Part shown: in pieces, positions 1-7,381 of the stretch
How the letters are laid out: the number at the start of each line of letters is the position of its first letter
Position numbering within the stretch: the stretch's first letter is position 1
From: Acidobacteriota bacterium
Lineage (GTDB): Bacteria; Acidobacteriota; Blastocatellia; Pyrinomonadales; Pyrinomonadaceae
NCBI GenBank assembly: GCA_003222835.1
Contig: QHXE01000594.1
Location: 1 to 8,933 of the forward strand
Length of the DNA stretch: 8,933 nt
Direction of reading: 5' to 3'
Made by a program: the position numbers and the translations under genes
The notes under the pieces: generated by a model
Databases searched by the model: none
The model's input: the letters and a program-made list of their open reading frames with translations, nothing else
Told to the model about the DNA's origin: nothing

Positions 1-1331
1 AAGCCGATGCTCGAGTCCTTTTTTCCAATATCACGTTTCAAGCGCAGGATCGCAATGTAAGCATTCTTTCCAACAAAGCGCGCGTTCACCGGATCGGTCT
101 TCTCCTCGGCGGCGAAGTTTCCTGGAGCGTTGTCACTGGCAACCAGAAATCCGAACGTGTTGCGTCCGCGCTTACCCGTTAATTTCGCGGCCGCATCGGG
201 ATCGACAATCGCTCGCGTGTGCACCGCCTGGAGGGGCGTCTTAAAAATGTCGATGCCTTCAAGAAAAAACGGACGCTTTTCTTCAAAGAAAATCGGAAAG
301 CGCTGATTGGCGGTAACGACGGTTTGGTCCGCTTCCACCTGCGCGAAGTCCGGATTCAAGGTGAAATCGAGCGTAACCGTGGGAGTTAATCCGAACTTCA
401 CCGAGACGCCGGGATCGAATTTCAAGTGTTCGTTGACGAAGCGACCCGGATCCAATCCGGTCGCGCCGGCAGGCAACGCGGCGATACGCTTGCCGGTTTC
501 GGAAACCGTAAGACTCGGAATAACTTCCAGCGTACGCTCAGTCGAGATTCCCTCCAAACCCGTCAGATGTCCTTGCTGACTCAGCAGTGAAGATACATCA
601 CGCGAATTTGGCATCCAGGAATCAATCTCATCGTTGAAGCGATCGATGTTGCGCCAGATGTGAATGCCCCAGAGCTTTCCCTTGCCGGCCTCGTAACGGA
701 GCGACTTGAAAGGAATCGCAACTTCGAGCGTCCAGCCATCTTCAGTAAGCATTCCTTTGGATTCCATCACGATATCGACGCTGAAGTCCGTGCCGGAGCC
801 TTCGGTCATAATCCCATCGGCTTGAATCCCGAGTGGGTTCCAGCCGAGCACGTACGCACGGCGCTGATCGTTGAAAGTATCGAGAAAGATGCGCACGTTG
901 TCTTCGCCAAATACTTCGTCGCGCTTGGCTACGGTAGCGCGCACCTTGCTTGGTTCGTCGTAACAATGAAAGGCCAAATAAAGCGTCCTTGAGTCGTAGC
1001 CAATCATTGCTTCAGTAGGTTTTGACGGCGCGATGTTGTCGCCCGGACTTGTTTGCAGGAAGTCTTTGAAAACGAATGCCTGCTTCCACACTTCGTCGTC
1101 AAGCTTCCCGTCGATCACCGGCGGCTTGTCGAACCGCGGGACGCGAATGGGCTGCGCCTTCTCAGGAGGAATCGCGATCGCGTGTTTGATTCCATTTGCC
1201 GGTTTCGCGGTGGACTTTGACTTGGTCGAAGGTGAGGAAGCCGGTGTCGGGCCATTGTTCGACTGCGCAATTGTCAGGGCAGGAAAAAGGCACATTGCGC
1301 ACCCGAGCATGATCAGTTGCTTTAAGGTCAT
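1..1331 (-). CDS. CBM9-like/DUF5916 outer-membrane protein, second copy (3' end beyond window)
   Basis: This reading frame is open from an ATG at 1331-1329 to the left edge, giving the first 443 residues. Residues 1-22 (MTLKQLIMLGCAMCLFPALT) look like a Sec signal peptide, followed by a Ser/Pro/Lys-rich linker to about residue 55. A CBM9-like beta-sandwich spans about residues 66-262 (RFDKPPVIDGKLDDEVW, then LEVAIPFKSLRY). The DUF5916 part starts near residue 270, with the family hallmarks NPDFAQVEADQ (326-336) and EKRPFFLEG (351-359). It is a close paralogue of the protein at 1633-4155 and lines up with it along its whole visible length, so the missing part is probably about 400 residues of barrel. 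The family is outer-membrane or surface associated in Bacteroidota and Acidobacteriota, but no substrate is established. There is no clear Shine-Dalgarno. An in-frame TGA lies 27 nt upstream of the ATG, so a much longer N-terminus is excluded. The start is the best of several; ATG at codon 8 is an alternative. Confidence 0.9.
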   Translation of the reverse strand, partial: MTLKQLIMLGCAMCLFPALTIAQSNNGPTPASSPSTKSKSTAKPANGIKHAIAIPPEKAQPIRVPRFDKPPVIDGKLDDEVWKQAFVFKDFLQTSPGDNIAPSKPTEAMIGYDSRTLYLAFHCYDEPSKVRATVAKRDEVFGEDNVRIFLDTFNDQRRAYVLGWNPLGIQADGIMTEGSGTDFSVDIVMESKGMLTEDGWTLEVAIPFKSLRYEAGKGKLWGIHIWRNIDRFNDEIDSWMPNSRDVSSLLSQQGHLTGLEGISTERTLEVIPSLTVSETGKRIAALPAGATGLDPGRFVNEHLKFDPGVSVKFGLTPTVTLDFTLNPDFAQVEADQTVVTANQRFPIFFEEKRPFFLEGIDIFKTPLQAVHTRAIVDPDAAAKLTGKRGRNTFGFLVASDNAPGNFAAEEKTDPVNARFVGKNAYIAILRLKRDIGKKDSSIG

Positions 1332-1376
1332 CGAGGTGACTTGAACGTCAGCCAGACTTCAGTCCAGGGTTTTTCG

Positions 1377-1382
1377 TTTATA
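1377..1382 (-). promoter_or_regulatory. Candidate -10 box (TATAAA) for the second DUF5916 gene
   Basis: On the minus strand TATAAA lies 45 nt upstream of the ATG at 1331. It sits beside a short inverted repeat, ACGCG/CGCGT, with arms at 1382-1386 and 1391-1395. No good -35 hexamer is present at 16-18 nt, so the call is weak. If real, the second DUF5916 gene could be transcribed independently of the receptor operon. Confidence 0.2.
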
Positions 1383-1459
1383 CGCGTTTGCGCGTCAGAG
1401 TGCGAGCCACGAGCCTAGATCAGTTAGACGCTGCTGCCGCGCCGGCGCTTCCATTCTTA

Positions 1460-1472
1460 CGCTCCGGGAGCG
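1460..1472. repeat. Short perfect hairpin CGCTCC-G-GGAGCG
   Basis: A 13-bp palindrome (six-base arms around a single G) lies inside the intergenic gap, between the REPIN-like element and the second DUF5916 gene. It may be part of the same dispersed repeat unit or a separate protein-binding or RNA hairpin site. No T-tract follows on either strand. Confidence 0.35.
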
Positions 1473-1507
1473 CAATAGGTTCTGATTTAGACTGGGCTCA
1501 CGGAAGC

Positions 1508-1610
1508 GGTAGCGGCCGGCCCTGGGTACGCAGTCGTCCCGACTGCTTAGCTTCACGGACGCATGCACAAGCAGTCGGGACGACTGCGCACCCGGGGCGG
1601 GTTCGCTACC
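1508..1610. repeat. REPIN-like element: two REP hairpins in inverted orientation
   Basis: The core arms are 1524-1548 and 1569-1593, 25 bases each, complementary at 24 of 25 positions and separated by a 20-base spacer. Each arm is itself a hairpin: GCAGTCG-TCC-CGACTGC at 1530-1546 and GCAGTCG-GGA-CGACTGC at 1571-1587. The pairing resumes further out, with GGTAGCG at 1508-1514 matching CGCTACC at 1604-1610 and an imperfect GC-rich stretch between. Paired palindromes in inverted orientation are the layout of REPINs, which in other bacteria are mobilised in trans by RAYT tyrosine transposases; no such transposase is in this window. The element begins 22 nt after the stop codon of the first DUF5916 gene, where its transcript could fold into a strong stem and affect mRNA stability or expression of the next gene. 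Confidence 0.75.
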
Positions 1611-1632
1611 GACTCGCGTTCTGTAACGTGAT

Positions 1633-4155
1633 CTAAAAGCTTTTCCTAAAGAGGTAGGACATCTTGATGAAGAAGGTGCGTCCGTTGCGGCGGAAGCCGG
1701 GCTCGAGCTGCCCCGTGAAGGGGCTGAACCCGTTGCGATTGATATCGTCGTTGTAGCCAACATAGAAGGCAGTTCCCGGCTGGGGCGTCCAACCAAAGAG
1801 AAACTGGCCTTTATAATTTGAACTGAGCGAATCGAAGTCGATGCGGGCCCGCGCAAAAACGAAGCGGGTAAATTGATAGGTGGCGCGCAGCGAGATGATA
1901 TTCTCGTCGAAGGCGAGCAGGTGCGTATCGTTTCTGCGCAAGTTTTGCTTCGTAAAGTTAAGCGTGAGATTCAATGCGGACATCGGCGTGTAGTTCACGT
2001 TGCCATTCAGGTTGAAGGATTTCCCGGGACCAGGATCCAATGGAGCGCTGCAAACCGGCGGAGGCGTCATTCCGTTACACTTACCCGCAGCCTGAGCTTC
2101 GCGCGCGGCGACTGCGGGGACGCTCACGCGCGGGTAGCGCGAACCGGCGCCGAAATCGAAGTCCAGACTGCCATAAGCTTGATTAGCGAAGACGTTGAAA
2201 TTGATCTTCTTGTTCACCGTCGAACTGGCGAATACATACACTCCACCATTCGACGCCGAGCGTTCGTTATCGTTTCCCCAGAAGGTGCAGGTATTCGTGA
2301 GCGCGCAGTTCGATCCGGGCTGCCTCTTGGCGCCAAACTCTTCTTCAAAAACGCGCTCGTAACCTTTATCGACGCCAATGCCAATCGAACTCTGACGCTG
2401 AAAGTTGAATTGAATCTGCGATTCATTGTTGAAGACTTGCGAACGTCCCTGCCAATCAAAGTTCGTGCCCGCCGCGTTATAAACACGCCACGAAACCAGC
2501 CTGGCCTTGGGTTTTGGCTCAGATCGATATTGAACAAACAAATTGTGATTGTTGGTGTTCGTGCGCCGGTTGAAACCAACGTCGGCACGATAGTAGCGCG
2601 TGCGGCCAACCGTAGAATAATCGTAGCCAAGATGTCGCCCGCTCATGTTGAGATCGGTAGCGTAGATGAATCCATTTTCCTTGCGATCCAGAGTTTGCCC
2701 AAGCTCAGGAAAAAAGAAATTGCGGCGCGAATGCGTTGCCAGGACTTGCGCGCTAAAGGTCGTGGATTTATTGACGCGAAGCCGGGAATCAAATCCTCCT
2801 AATTCGTTGTATTGATCCACGAATCGCCGGTAAGTGGCGAGAAATCCCACGAACGAATCCTTCTTACCGATGTCATGTTTCAAGCGCAGAATTCCGACGG
2901 CGGCGTTTTTGTCGACAAATCGCGGATCCGCAGTGAGCCGATCTTCGGGGCTGAAGTTTCCCGGCCCGTTGTCTGACGCCAGCAACAAACCGAAGGTGTT
3001 GCGATCTACTTTTCCGGTCAGCTTTACGGCGTAATCAGGATCGATAATCGTCCGCGTGTGCACCGCGGCGATCTGCGTGTTGAAGATATCGATCCCTTCG
3101 AGAAAGAAGGGGCGCTTTTCAGAAAAGAAAATCGGGAATCGTTGGTTGGCCGTGACGACCAATTGATCAGACTCGACCTGAGCAAAATCGGGATTGATCG
3201 CGAAATCGAGTGTGACGTTCGGCGTGATGCTGAATTTTCCGGTTAAGCCCGGATCGAACTTTACAGGTTCATTAACGAAGCGGCCCGGATCTTTCATTCC
3301 CGCGTTTACTTGATCCGAGGTCAGCGTGGCCTTTCTTTTTCCAGTTTCTGACAAGGTCAAACTGGGAATCAATTCCAGCGTCCGTTCAGTCGAGATGCCT
3401 TCCAGACCAGTGATATGACCTTCCTGCGCCAGCCAACTCGAGTTATCACGATTAAGCGGCATCCACATATCGAGTTCGTTATTGAAGCGCTTGATGCGCC
3501 GGAAGAAGTGCGCCCCCCAGAGCTTGTCTTTGCCGGCGACGTAACGCAGTGATTTGAATGGAATCGCTACTTCAAGGGTCCAGCCGTCAGCAGTCACGAT
3601 ACCCTTCGATTCAAACACGAAATCTGGATTGAAGTCTTCGTTATTGTCAGTCCAGGTACCATCAGCCTGGACACCGAGAGGATTGAAATCAAATTCATAG
3701 GCTTTGCGACTGTCATTAAAGGTGTCGAACAGTATGCCAACATAGTCGTCGTTCCAAACATTGTCGCGTTTGGGAATCGTAGCGCGCACTTTGTCCGGTT
3801 CGTCGTAGCAGTGAAAGGCTATGTAGAGAAACTTCGAATCATAACCAAGTAATACTTCCGTGGGTTTCGACGGTGCGATGTTGTCGCCCGGCTGAACCTG
3901 ATAAAAGTCTTTGAGGACGACTGCGTGCTTCCAAACTTCATCATCAAGCTTGCCGTCGATCAGAGGCGGTTTATCAAACTTCGGCAGGCGCACCGGCTGT
4001 GCTTTCTCTGGCGGCAGAACGATCGCTGGCTTTGCCGGGACGCTATTGCTCTTTGGCGAGTCCGATGGCCTCGCTTTCGGGGCGGGTGCGGGTTGCGCGA
4101 TGGCGGCAATTGCGCTCAACGCGACAACTATCAGAAGAAGAGGCATGTTCTTCAT
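1633..4155 (-). CDS. CBM9-like/DUF5916 outer-membrane protein, first copy
   Basis: The protein has 840 residues from an ATG at 4155-4153, a usual length for the family. Residues 1-20 (MKNMPLLLIVVALSAIAAIA) form a Sec signal peptide, followed by a Pro/Ala/Lys/Ser-rich linker to about residue 50. A CBM9-like domain spans about 58-252 (KFDKPPLIDGKLDDEVW; LEVAIPFKSLRY). The DUF5916 region follows from about 260 to the end, with NPDFAQVESDQ (321-331) and EKRPFFLEG (346-354), and ends in Phe (YLFRKSF), as outer-membrane barrels do. The frame stays open upstream to 4263, but that longer start would bury the signal peptide and overlap the receptor gene by 77 nt, so I chose 4155. This leaves 31 nt after the receptor stop and implies co-transcription. 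No clear Shine-Dalgarno precedes the ATG, which suggests translational coupling. Two Cys pairs in the C-terminal half (in SNCALTNTCTF and GKCNGMTPPPVCS) could close extracellular loops. The likely role is binding or passage of a glycan or other ligand at the outer membrane; the substrate is unknown. Confidence 0.93.
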   Translation of the reverse strand: MKNMPLLLIVVALSAIAAIAQPAPAPKARPSDSPKSNSVPAKPAIVLPPEKAQPVRLPKFDKPPLIDGKLDDEVWKHAVVLKDFYQVQPGDNIAPSKPTEVLLGYDSKFLYIAFHCYDEPDKVRATIPKRDNVWNDDYVGILFDTFNDSRKAYEFDFNPLGVQADGTWTDNNEDFNPDFVFESKGIVTADGWTLEVAIPFKSLRYVAGKDKLWGAHFFRRIKRFNNELDMWMPLNRDNSSWLAQEGHITGLEGISTERTLELIPSLTLSETGKRKATLTSDQVNAGMKDPGRFVNEPVKFDPGLTGKFSITPNVTLDFAINPDFAQVESDQLVVTANQRFPIFFSEKRPFFLEGIDIFNTQIAAVHTRTIIDPDYAVKLTGKVDRNTFGLLLASDNGPGNFSPEDRLTADPRFVDKNAAVGILRLKHDIGKKDSFVGFLATYRRFVDQYNELGGFDSRLRVNKSTTFSAQVLATHSRRNFFFPELGQTLDRKENGFIYATDLNMSGRHLGYDYSTVGRTRYYRADVGFNRRTNTNNHNLFVQYRSEPKPKARLVSWRVYNAAGTNFDWQGRSQVFNNESQIQFNFQRQSSIGIGVDKGYERVFEEEFGAKRQPGSNCALTNTCTFWGNDNERSASNGGVYVFASSTVNKKINFNVFANQAYGSLDFDFGAGSRYPRVSVPAVAAREAQAAGKCNGMTPPPVCSAPLDPGPGKSFNLNGNVNYTPMSALNLTLNFTKQNLRRNDTHLLAFDENIISLRATYQFTRFVFARARIDFDSLSSNYKGQFLFGWTPQPGTAFYVGYNDDINRNGFSPFTGQLEPGFRRNGRTFFIKMSYLFRKSF

Positions 4156-4186
4156 GAAAGAGACCACAGCGATCAATAACTGTTGA

Positions 4187-7100
4187 TCAGAAACTAAAAC
4201 GCACTTGCGCAAAGACGCGCCTGTTGCCGGCGCCGGAACTGCCAGTCGGGCCAAAGCCGCCATACTGGTTAACGTTGAGCGATTGGCCGAAGAAAGGTGA
4301 CGAGAGATTTCCTACCGGCATCCCCAGGTTCACGTTATTGAGCAGGTTCAAAAAGCTCAGCGAGAATTGCATTGTATAGCGCTTTGCTTCCGAGCCGCCG
4401 GAGGATCCGCTCGGCTTCGCGGCAGTCGTCCCGCCTATCTTCTCGCCTTGCGCCGAAGAATTAGCAGCCTTTGTCGATGGCATCGCGCCAAAGCTCCAAG
4501 ACTTGACGATGCGCAGGTTTACCACAAAGAAGCCGGGGCCCTGGCCATAGTTGCGCGGAATCAACGACGCGCTCAGCGCTGGTCGAAGATTGAAATTACC
4601 GAAGCGCGTACAGACGATGTTCGCCGGCGGATTGGCGCAATTTACATCCGCCGGAGCAAACGACGGCCGTTCAGTAAAAATAGCGTCGCCGTTTGTGTCT
4701 TGTCCGGTTGTGATGTTGAAAGGCCGGCCGGTACCGGCGTTGATAAAAGGACTCAGAGAAATCTTCCACGGCAAATTGACCGTCCCGAAGAAGTTGAAGC
4801 GATGACGAATGTCGTAAATGCCGCGCGCGTACTCGCCGTGCAAGTCGTACGTGTTGACCGGAAACAGAGTTCCGCCCTGGCCGTCGGTGTTGTTGTTCGA
4901 CTTGCTCCAGTTGTAACTGGCAAAGAATGAAATCGATTTACTTAACCGACTGTTTACATTTACGAAAATTTGTTCCTGATTGAACGAGCCGGTCGATTCG
5001 TATTGATAGATCTCGCCGACGCTTCCAAGCGGTCGCACACCATCAGGATTCGTCACAGTGATCGATCCCGGCAGTGGTTGGTTGATGTCGCGCGCGCGAA
5101 TCACGTGAGCGATGTGCAGCCAATAAGCGCCCGTCGTCAACGTCGTATGCTTTGGCAATTGTCGTTCGAGTTGCAACGACTCGAAGAAGAATGTTGGAGT
5201 ATGAAGCGATGGATCGACGCGCCAGGTAATCTGACGCGATTGGGTCAGCGCGCTGATCGACGGAAGACTCGGAAACGCATCCAGCGGCGAGGCTGCGGGC
5301 TGAATCAACTGACCGTTAACGAACAATGGCGTCTCACTAATGGTGAACTGTCGCGTAGTCACACCATCGAATCGCCGCGCGAGCAACGTGTTGGTTTCGT
5401 TGAATCGGTTGTAGAAAATCCCGCCTCCGCCGCGAATCACAGTCTTCGGCGGATGCGAACTATCACCGGCCGCCGGCGACCAGGCAAACGCCAGTCGCGG
5501 CGCAAAGTTCGTCGGGCTGTGAGTGTTTGTTTGATACTCGTATCGCAATCCATAACCGAAGGTTAGATTTGGACGAATCTTCCACTCGTCTTGAGCATAG
5601 ACGGCGCCATCGATCTGCGAAACCGTCGCCAGCGGATTCCCGACAGAGATGCTGAATTGCGAAGCGCCACCGCCAAGCGCGCGAATCTGCGTCGGGGATA
5701 ATCCCATTCGTTGAAACAGGAGCGTTCTGCGATAGCGTTCCAAACTATCAGCAAAAATTGCGGTGGCGCCGGCGATTGGATTGTTATTCGCATCCAACTG
5801 CGGCACCAGCGCGCCGGCAAAGAGATAAGTGCCGCCGAAATTCGCCGGATTGACGTCGTCGATGTGCACGCCGCGCGATCGCACGCCAAACTTCAACACG
5901 TGCGTCCCTTTTTGCCATCCGATAAAATCACTAAATTCCCAACGTCCCCACGTGTTGATTGCGTGGCCCACTTGCGAACCACCGCCGGTGAACGCGCCGC
6001 TAACGTTAAGCGTCGGCTTGGTCGTGTCGCCTAGCCTTTCGTCGCGCGAACGAAGGTACTGAAAGCGCGCTTCGTTGATCACGGTCGGACTTAAGATCGC
6101 GGTCTCCGTCAATTGTAGATTCTGAAAGGTGAACGACCCGTTGTAAGCGCGCTCCGGCAAAGAGAATCCGCTGACGCCGCTGTTCTGGTTGTTTTGATGA
6201 AAGTAGAAATAGCGCGCAACCATTGTGTTGCTCTCGTTCACCTGATAATCGAGACGCGGGCTGAAGTTGAACGATCGCCTTGGCACCAGCACGCCAAAAC
6301 CTTCGTCCAATCGATTTAGATTCACGTCGAGAATCGTCGCCTTTACCAATTCATTGTCGTCAATTTCCTGACGCTCGGCATTGAAAAAGAACGAAGCTTT
6401 CTTCGCCACGACTGGACCGCTCAGATTTCCACCGAAATGCCGAATCTGGAAAGGCGGCCGGGTCGCGGAGAAAGGATTGCGGGAATTTAAACTTTCATCG
6501 TTGAAGTTGAAGAAAGATCCGGCGTGAAACTTGTCCGTGCCCGGTTTGGTAAATATGTCGGTGCGAGTAGATGGCTGATCATTCTCGGCCGCAAACGGGT
6601 TCTGATTGATGCGCACTTCGCGAATTGAGCTTTTAGGCGGCACGGTCCCTTCAGAGAAGCCATCGACAAATATCTCGGCGGCACCTGGTCCAACAGGTGG
6701 ACCGGCCAGCGCAGTCAAAGCCGCCGCCAGTTCAGCCGGATCGTCCGGCAGGGCGTCCAGATCCTTTCCGCTAACGACGATCTGATCTGCGTTGTTCGCT
6801 GCTTCGGTGCTAATCGGAGTCGTGGCCTGGACTGTGACCCTTTGTTCCGCCATGGCTACCTTCAGAGTAATGTCGAGCGATGAGCGCTGACTTGCCTGCA
6901 CCTCGATCGGCGTCTCGACCGACGTGGCAAACCCATTGGCGAGCGCGCTTACGCCATACCTGCCTGCAACCAGCCCGTCGAAGATGTAAATGCCTTCCCC
7001 GCTGGTGGTCGCCGTCCTTCGGCGATCACTCGCGTCAGTTACGGTGACCGTTGCGCCGGCAATTAGAGCACCGAACTCATCTTTGACGACTCCACGTAAC

Positions 7101-7198
7101 GTTCCGCGAGCTTGCTGGGCGAGAACGTAACTCGCAGGGACACTCAGCGCCAAGGCGATAATTGGAAAGCGTAGTAAGAACTGAATAGCCGAGTGCAT
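4187..7198 (-). CDS. Oar-like TonB-dependent receptor
   Basis: This is a 1003-residue outer-membrane receptor, a typical length for the large acidobacterial Oar-like family. The signal peptide is residues 1-27 (ending SYVLA, then QQ). A carboxypeptidase-regulatory-like beta domain spans about 32-113 (GTLRGVVKDEFGALIAGATV; GIYIFDGLVAGRYGVSA). A plug-like region spans about 120-225, starting QRVTVQA and including EIFVDGF and IFTKPGT, followed by the barrel. Barrel signatures include FGGNLSGPV (255-263), YDIRHRF (795-801) and GRPFNITTG (824-832). C854 and C863 could form a disulphide in a loop. Residues 907-940 are a Ser/Gly/Ala-rich insert just before the final strands. The protein ends in VRFSF, with a C-terminal Phe. 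Such receptors use TonB/ExbBD energy to import large substrates; the ligand cannot be read here. It is followed after 31 nt by the DUF5916 gene. A weak GAGAG sequence lies 11 nt before the ATG. Confidence 0.95.
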   Translation of the reverse strand: MHSAIQFLLRFPIIALALSVPASYVLAQQARGTLRGVVKDEFGALIAGATVTVTDASDRRRTATTSGEGIYIFDGLVAGRYGVSALANGFATSVETPIEVQASQRSSLDITLKVAMAEQRVTVQATTPISTEAANNADQIVVSGKDLDALPDDPAELAAALTALAGPPVGPGAAEIFVDGFSEGTVPPKSSIREVRINQNPFAAENDQPSTRTDIFTKPGTDKFHAGSFFNFNDESLNSRNPFSATRPPFQIRHFGGNLSGPVVAKKASFFFNAERQEIDDNELVKATILDVNLNRLDEGFGVLVPRRSFNFSPRLDYQVNESNTMVARYFYFHQNNQNSGVSGFSLPERAYNGSFTFQNLQLTETAILSPTVINEARFQYLRSRDERLGDTTKPTLNVSGAFTGGGSQVGHAINTWGRWEFSDFIGWQKGTHVLKFGVRSRGVHIDDVNPANFGGTYLFAGALVPQLDANNNPIAGATAIFADSLERYRRTLLFQRMGLSPTQIRALGGGASQFSISVGNPLATVSQIDGAVYAQDEWKIRPNLTFGYGLRYEYQTNTHSPTNFAPRLAFAWSPAAGDSSHPPKTVIRGGGGIFYNRFNETNTLLARRFDGVTTRQFTISETPLFVNGQLIQPAASPLDAFPSLPSISALTQSRQITWRVDPSLHTPTFFFESLQLERQLPKHTTLTTGAYWLHIAHVIRARDINQPLPGSITVTNPDGVRPLGSVGEIYQYESTGSFNQEQIFVNVNSRLSKSISFFASYNWSKSNNNTDGQGGTLFPVNTYDLHGEYARGIYDIRHRFNFFGTVNLPWKISLSPFINAGTGRPFNITTGQDTNGDAIFTERPSFAPADVNCANPPANIVCTRFGNFNLRPALSASLIPRNYGQGPGFFVVNLRIVKSWSFGAMPSTKAANSSAQGEKIGGTTAAKPSGSSGGSEAKRYTMQFSLSFLNLLNNVNLGMPVGNLSSPFFGQSLNVNQYGGFGPTGSSGAGNRRVFAQVRFSF
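4379..4480 (-). other. Ser/Gly/Ala-rich insert within the receptor barrel
   Basis: This segment encodes receptor residues 907-940, a hydrophilic low-complexity stretch (KIGGTTAAKPSGSSGGSEAK at its centre) between barrel strands ending SWSFGAM and beginning YTMQFSLSF. It is most likely a flexible loop. The DNA at 4422-4433 repeats twelve bases (GCAGTCGTCCCG) of the REP hairpin arm at 1530-1541, which may be chance or a trace of repeat-derived sequence. Confidence 0.5.
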
Positions 7199-7381
7199 CT
7201 AAGATCAGTCTCTCAAGTGAATTAGTAGAACTCGTTAGCAAGACGCTTACAGAATCATAGACGCTTGATGGTCGCGAAGAGCGAAACTAAAGAGATCCGC
7301 ACCGCACTTTATCTGAAACGTGTTTGGCAGCGCTTCGTTCCAACGATTTAATCGCGCAGCCCGATGAAACCTGGAGAATCT
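7199..7381 (-). promoter_or_regulatory. Upstream region of the receptor gene, probable promoter
   Basis: This 183-bp gap between the HTH gene and the receptor gene holds no ORF of note. On the minus strand a good -10-like TATGAT lies at 7259-7254, 55 nt before the receptor ATG, without a convincing -35. A direct repeat, AGACGCTT on the plus strand, occurs at 7241-7248 and 7259-7266, flanking and touching this -10. An 11-bp palindrome CGATTTAATCG lies at 7344-7354. I infer that the receptor operon has its own promoter here and that these repeats are candidate operators; none is proven. Confidence 0.35.
7241..7266. repeat. Direct repeat AGACGCTT, 18-bp period
   Basis: Two exact 8-bp copies lie at 7241-7248 and 7259-7266, about 43-68 bp upstream of the receptor start. 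The spacing is somewhat under two helical turns, and the repeats bracket a TATGAT -10-like hexamer. This is a plausible activator or repressor site, though 8-bp repeats can arise by chance. Confidence 0.3.

Larger units (their letters stand above)
1332..1632. other. Intergenic region between the two DUF5916 genes
   Basis: This gap of about 300 bp separates the stop of the first DUF5916 gene from the start of its paralogue. I see no credible gene in it; open frames crossing it on either strand have no recognisable protein features and run through the inverted repeats. It holds the large REPIN-like inverted repeat (1508-1610), a small hairpin (1460-1472) and a possible -10 box for the downstream paralogue (1377-1382). 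No T-rich tract follows the big hairpin in the direction of transcription, so it is not a classic intrinsic terminator. Read-through into the paralogue is possible. Confidence 0.7.

Noticed and set aside
1508..1610. Intrinsic terminator after the first DUF5916 gene
   Set aside because: The stem is strong, but no run of T follows it in the direction of transcription and the two-hairpin layout fits a REPIN better.
1508..1610. CRISPR array or insertion-sequence ends
   Set aside because: There are only two inverted units, no regular direct repeats with unique spacers, and no transposase gene between or beside them.
1388..1856. Open frames on both strands crossing the DUF5916 intergenic gap
   Set aside because: They run through the inverted repeats and, on the minus strand, overlap the 3' end of the DUF5916 gene in another frame; no protein family is recognisable.
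1873..2802. 309-codon open frame on the plus strand inside the first DUF5916 gene
   Set aside because: It is antisense to a clearly homologous protein gene, shows no recognisable domain, and its length is explained by GC-rich codon bias on the opposite strand.
4156..4263. 36-residue N-terminal extension of the first DUF5916 protein
   Set aside because: It would overlap the receptor's 3' end by 77 nt and place the signal peptide internally; the ATG at 4155 gives a standard signal peptide and a 31-nt gap.
4970..5566. Arg-rich 198-codon open frame on the plus strand inside the receptor gene (and a similar one at 4367-4930)
   Set aside because: The Arg-rich composition without domains is typical of shadow frames; the minus-strand receptor reading is unambiguous.
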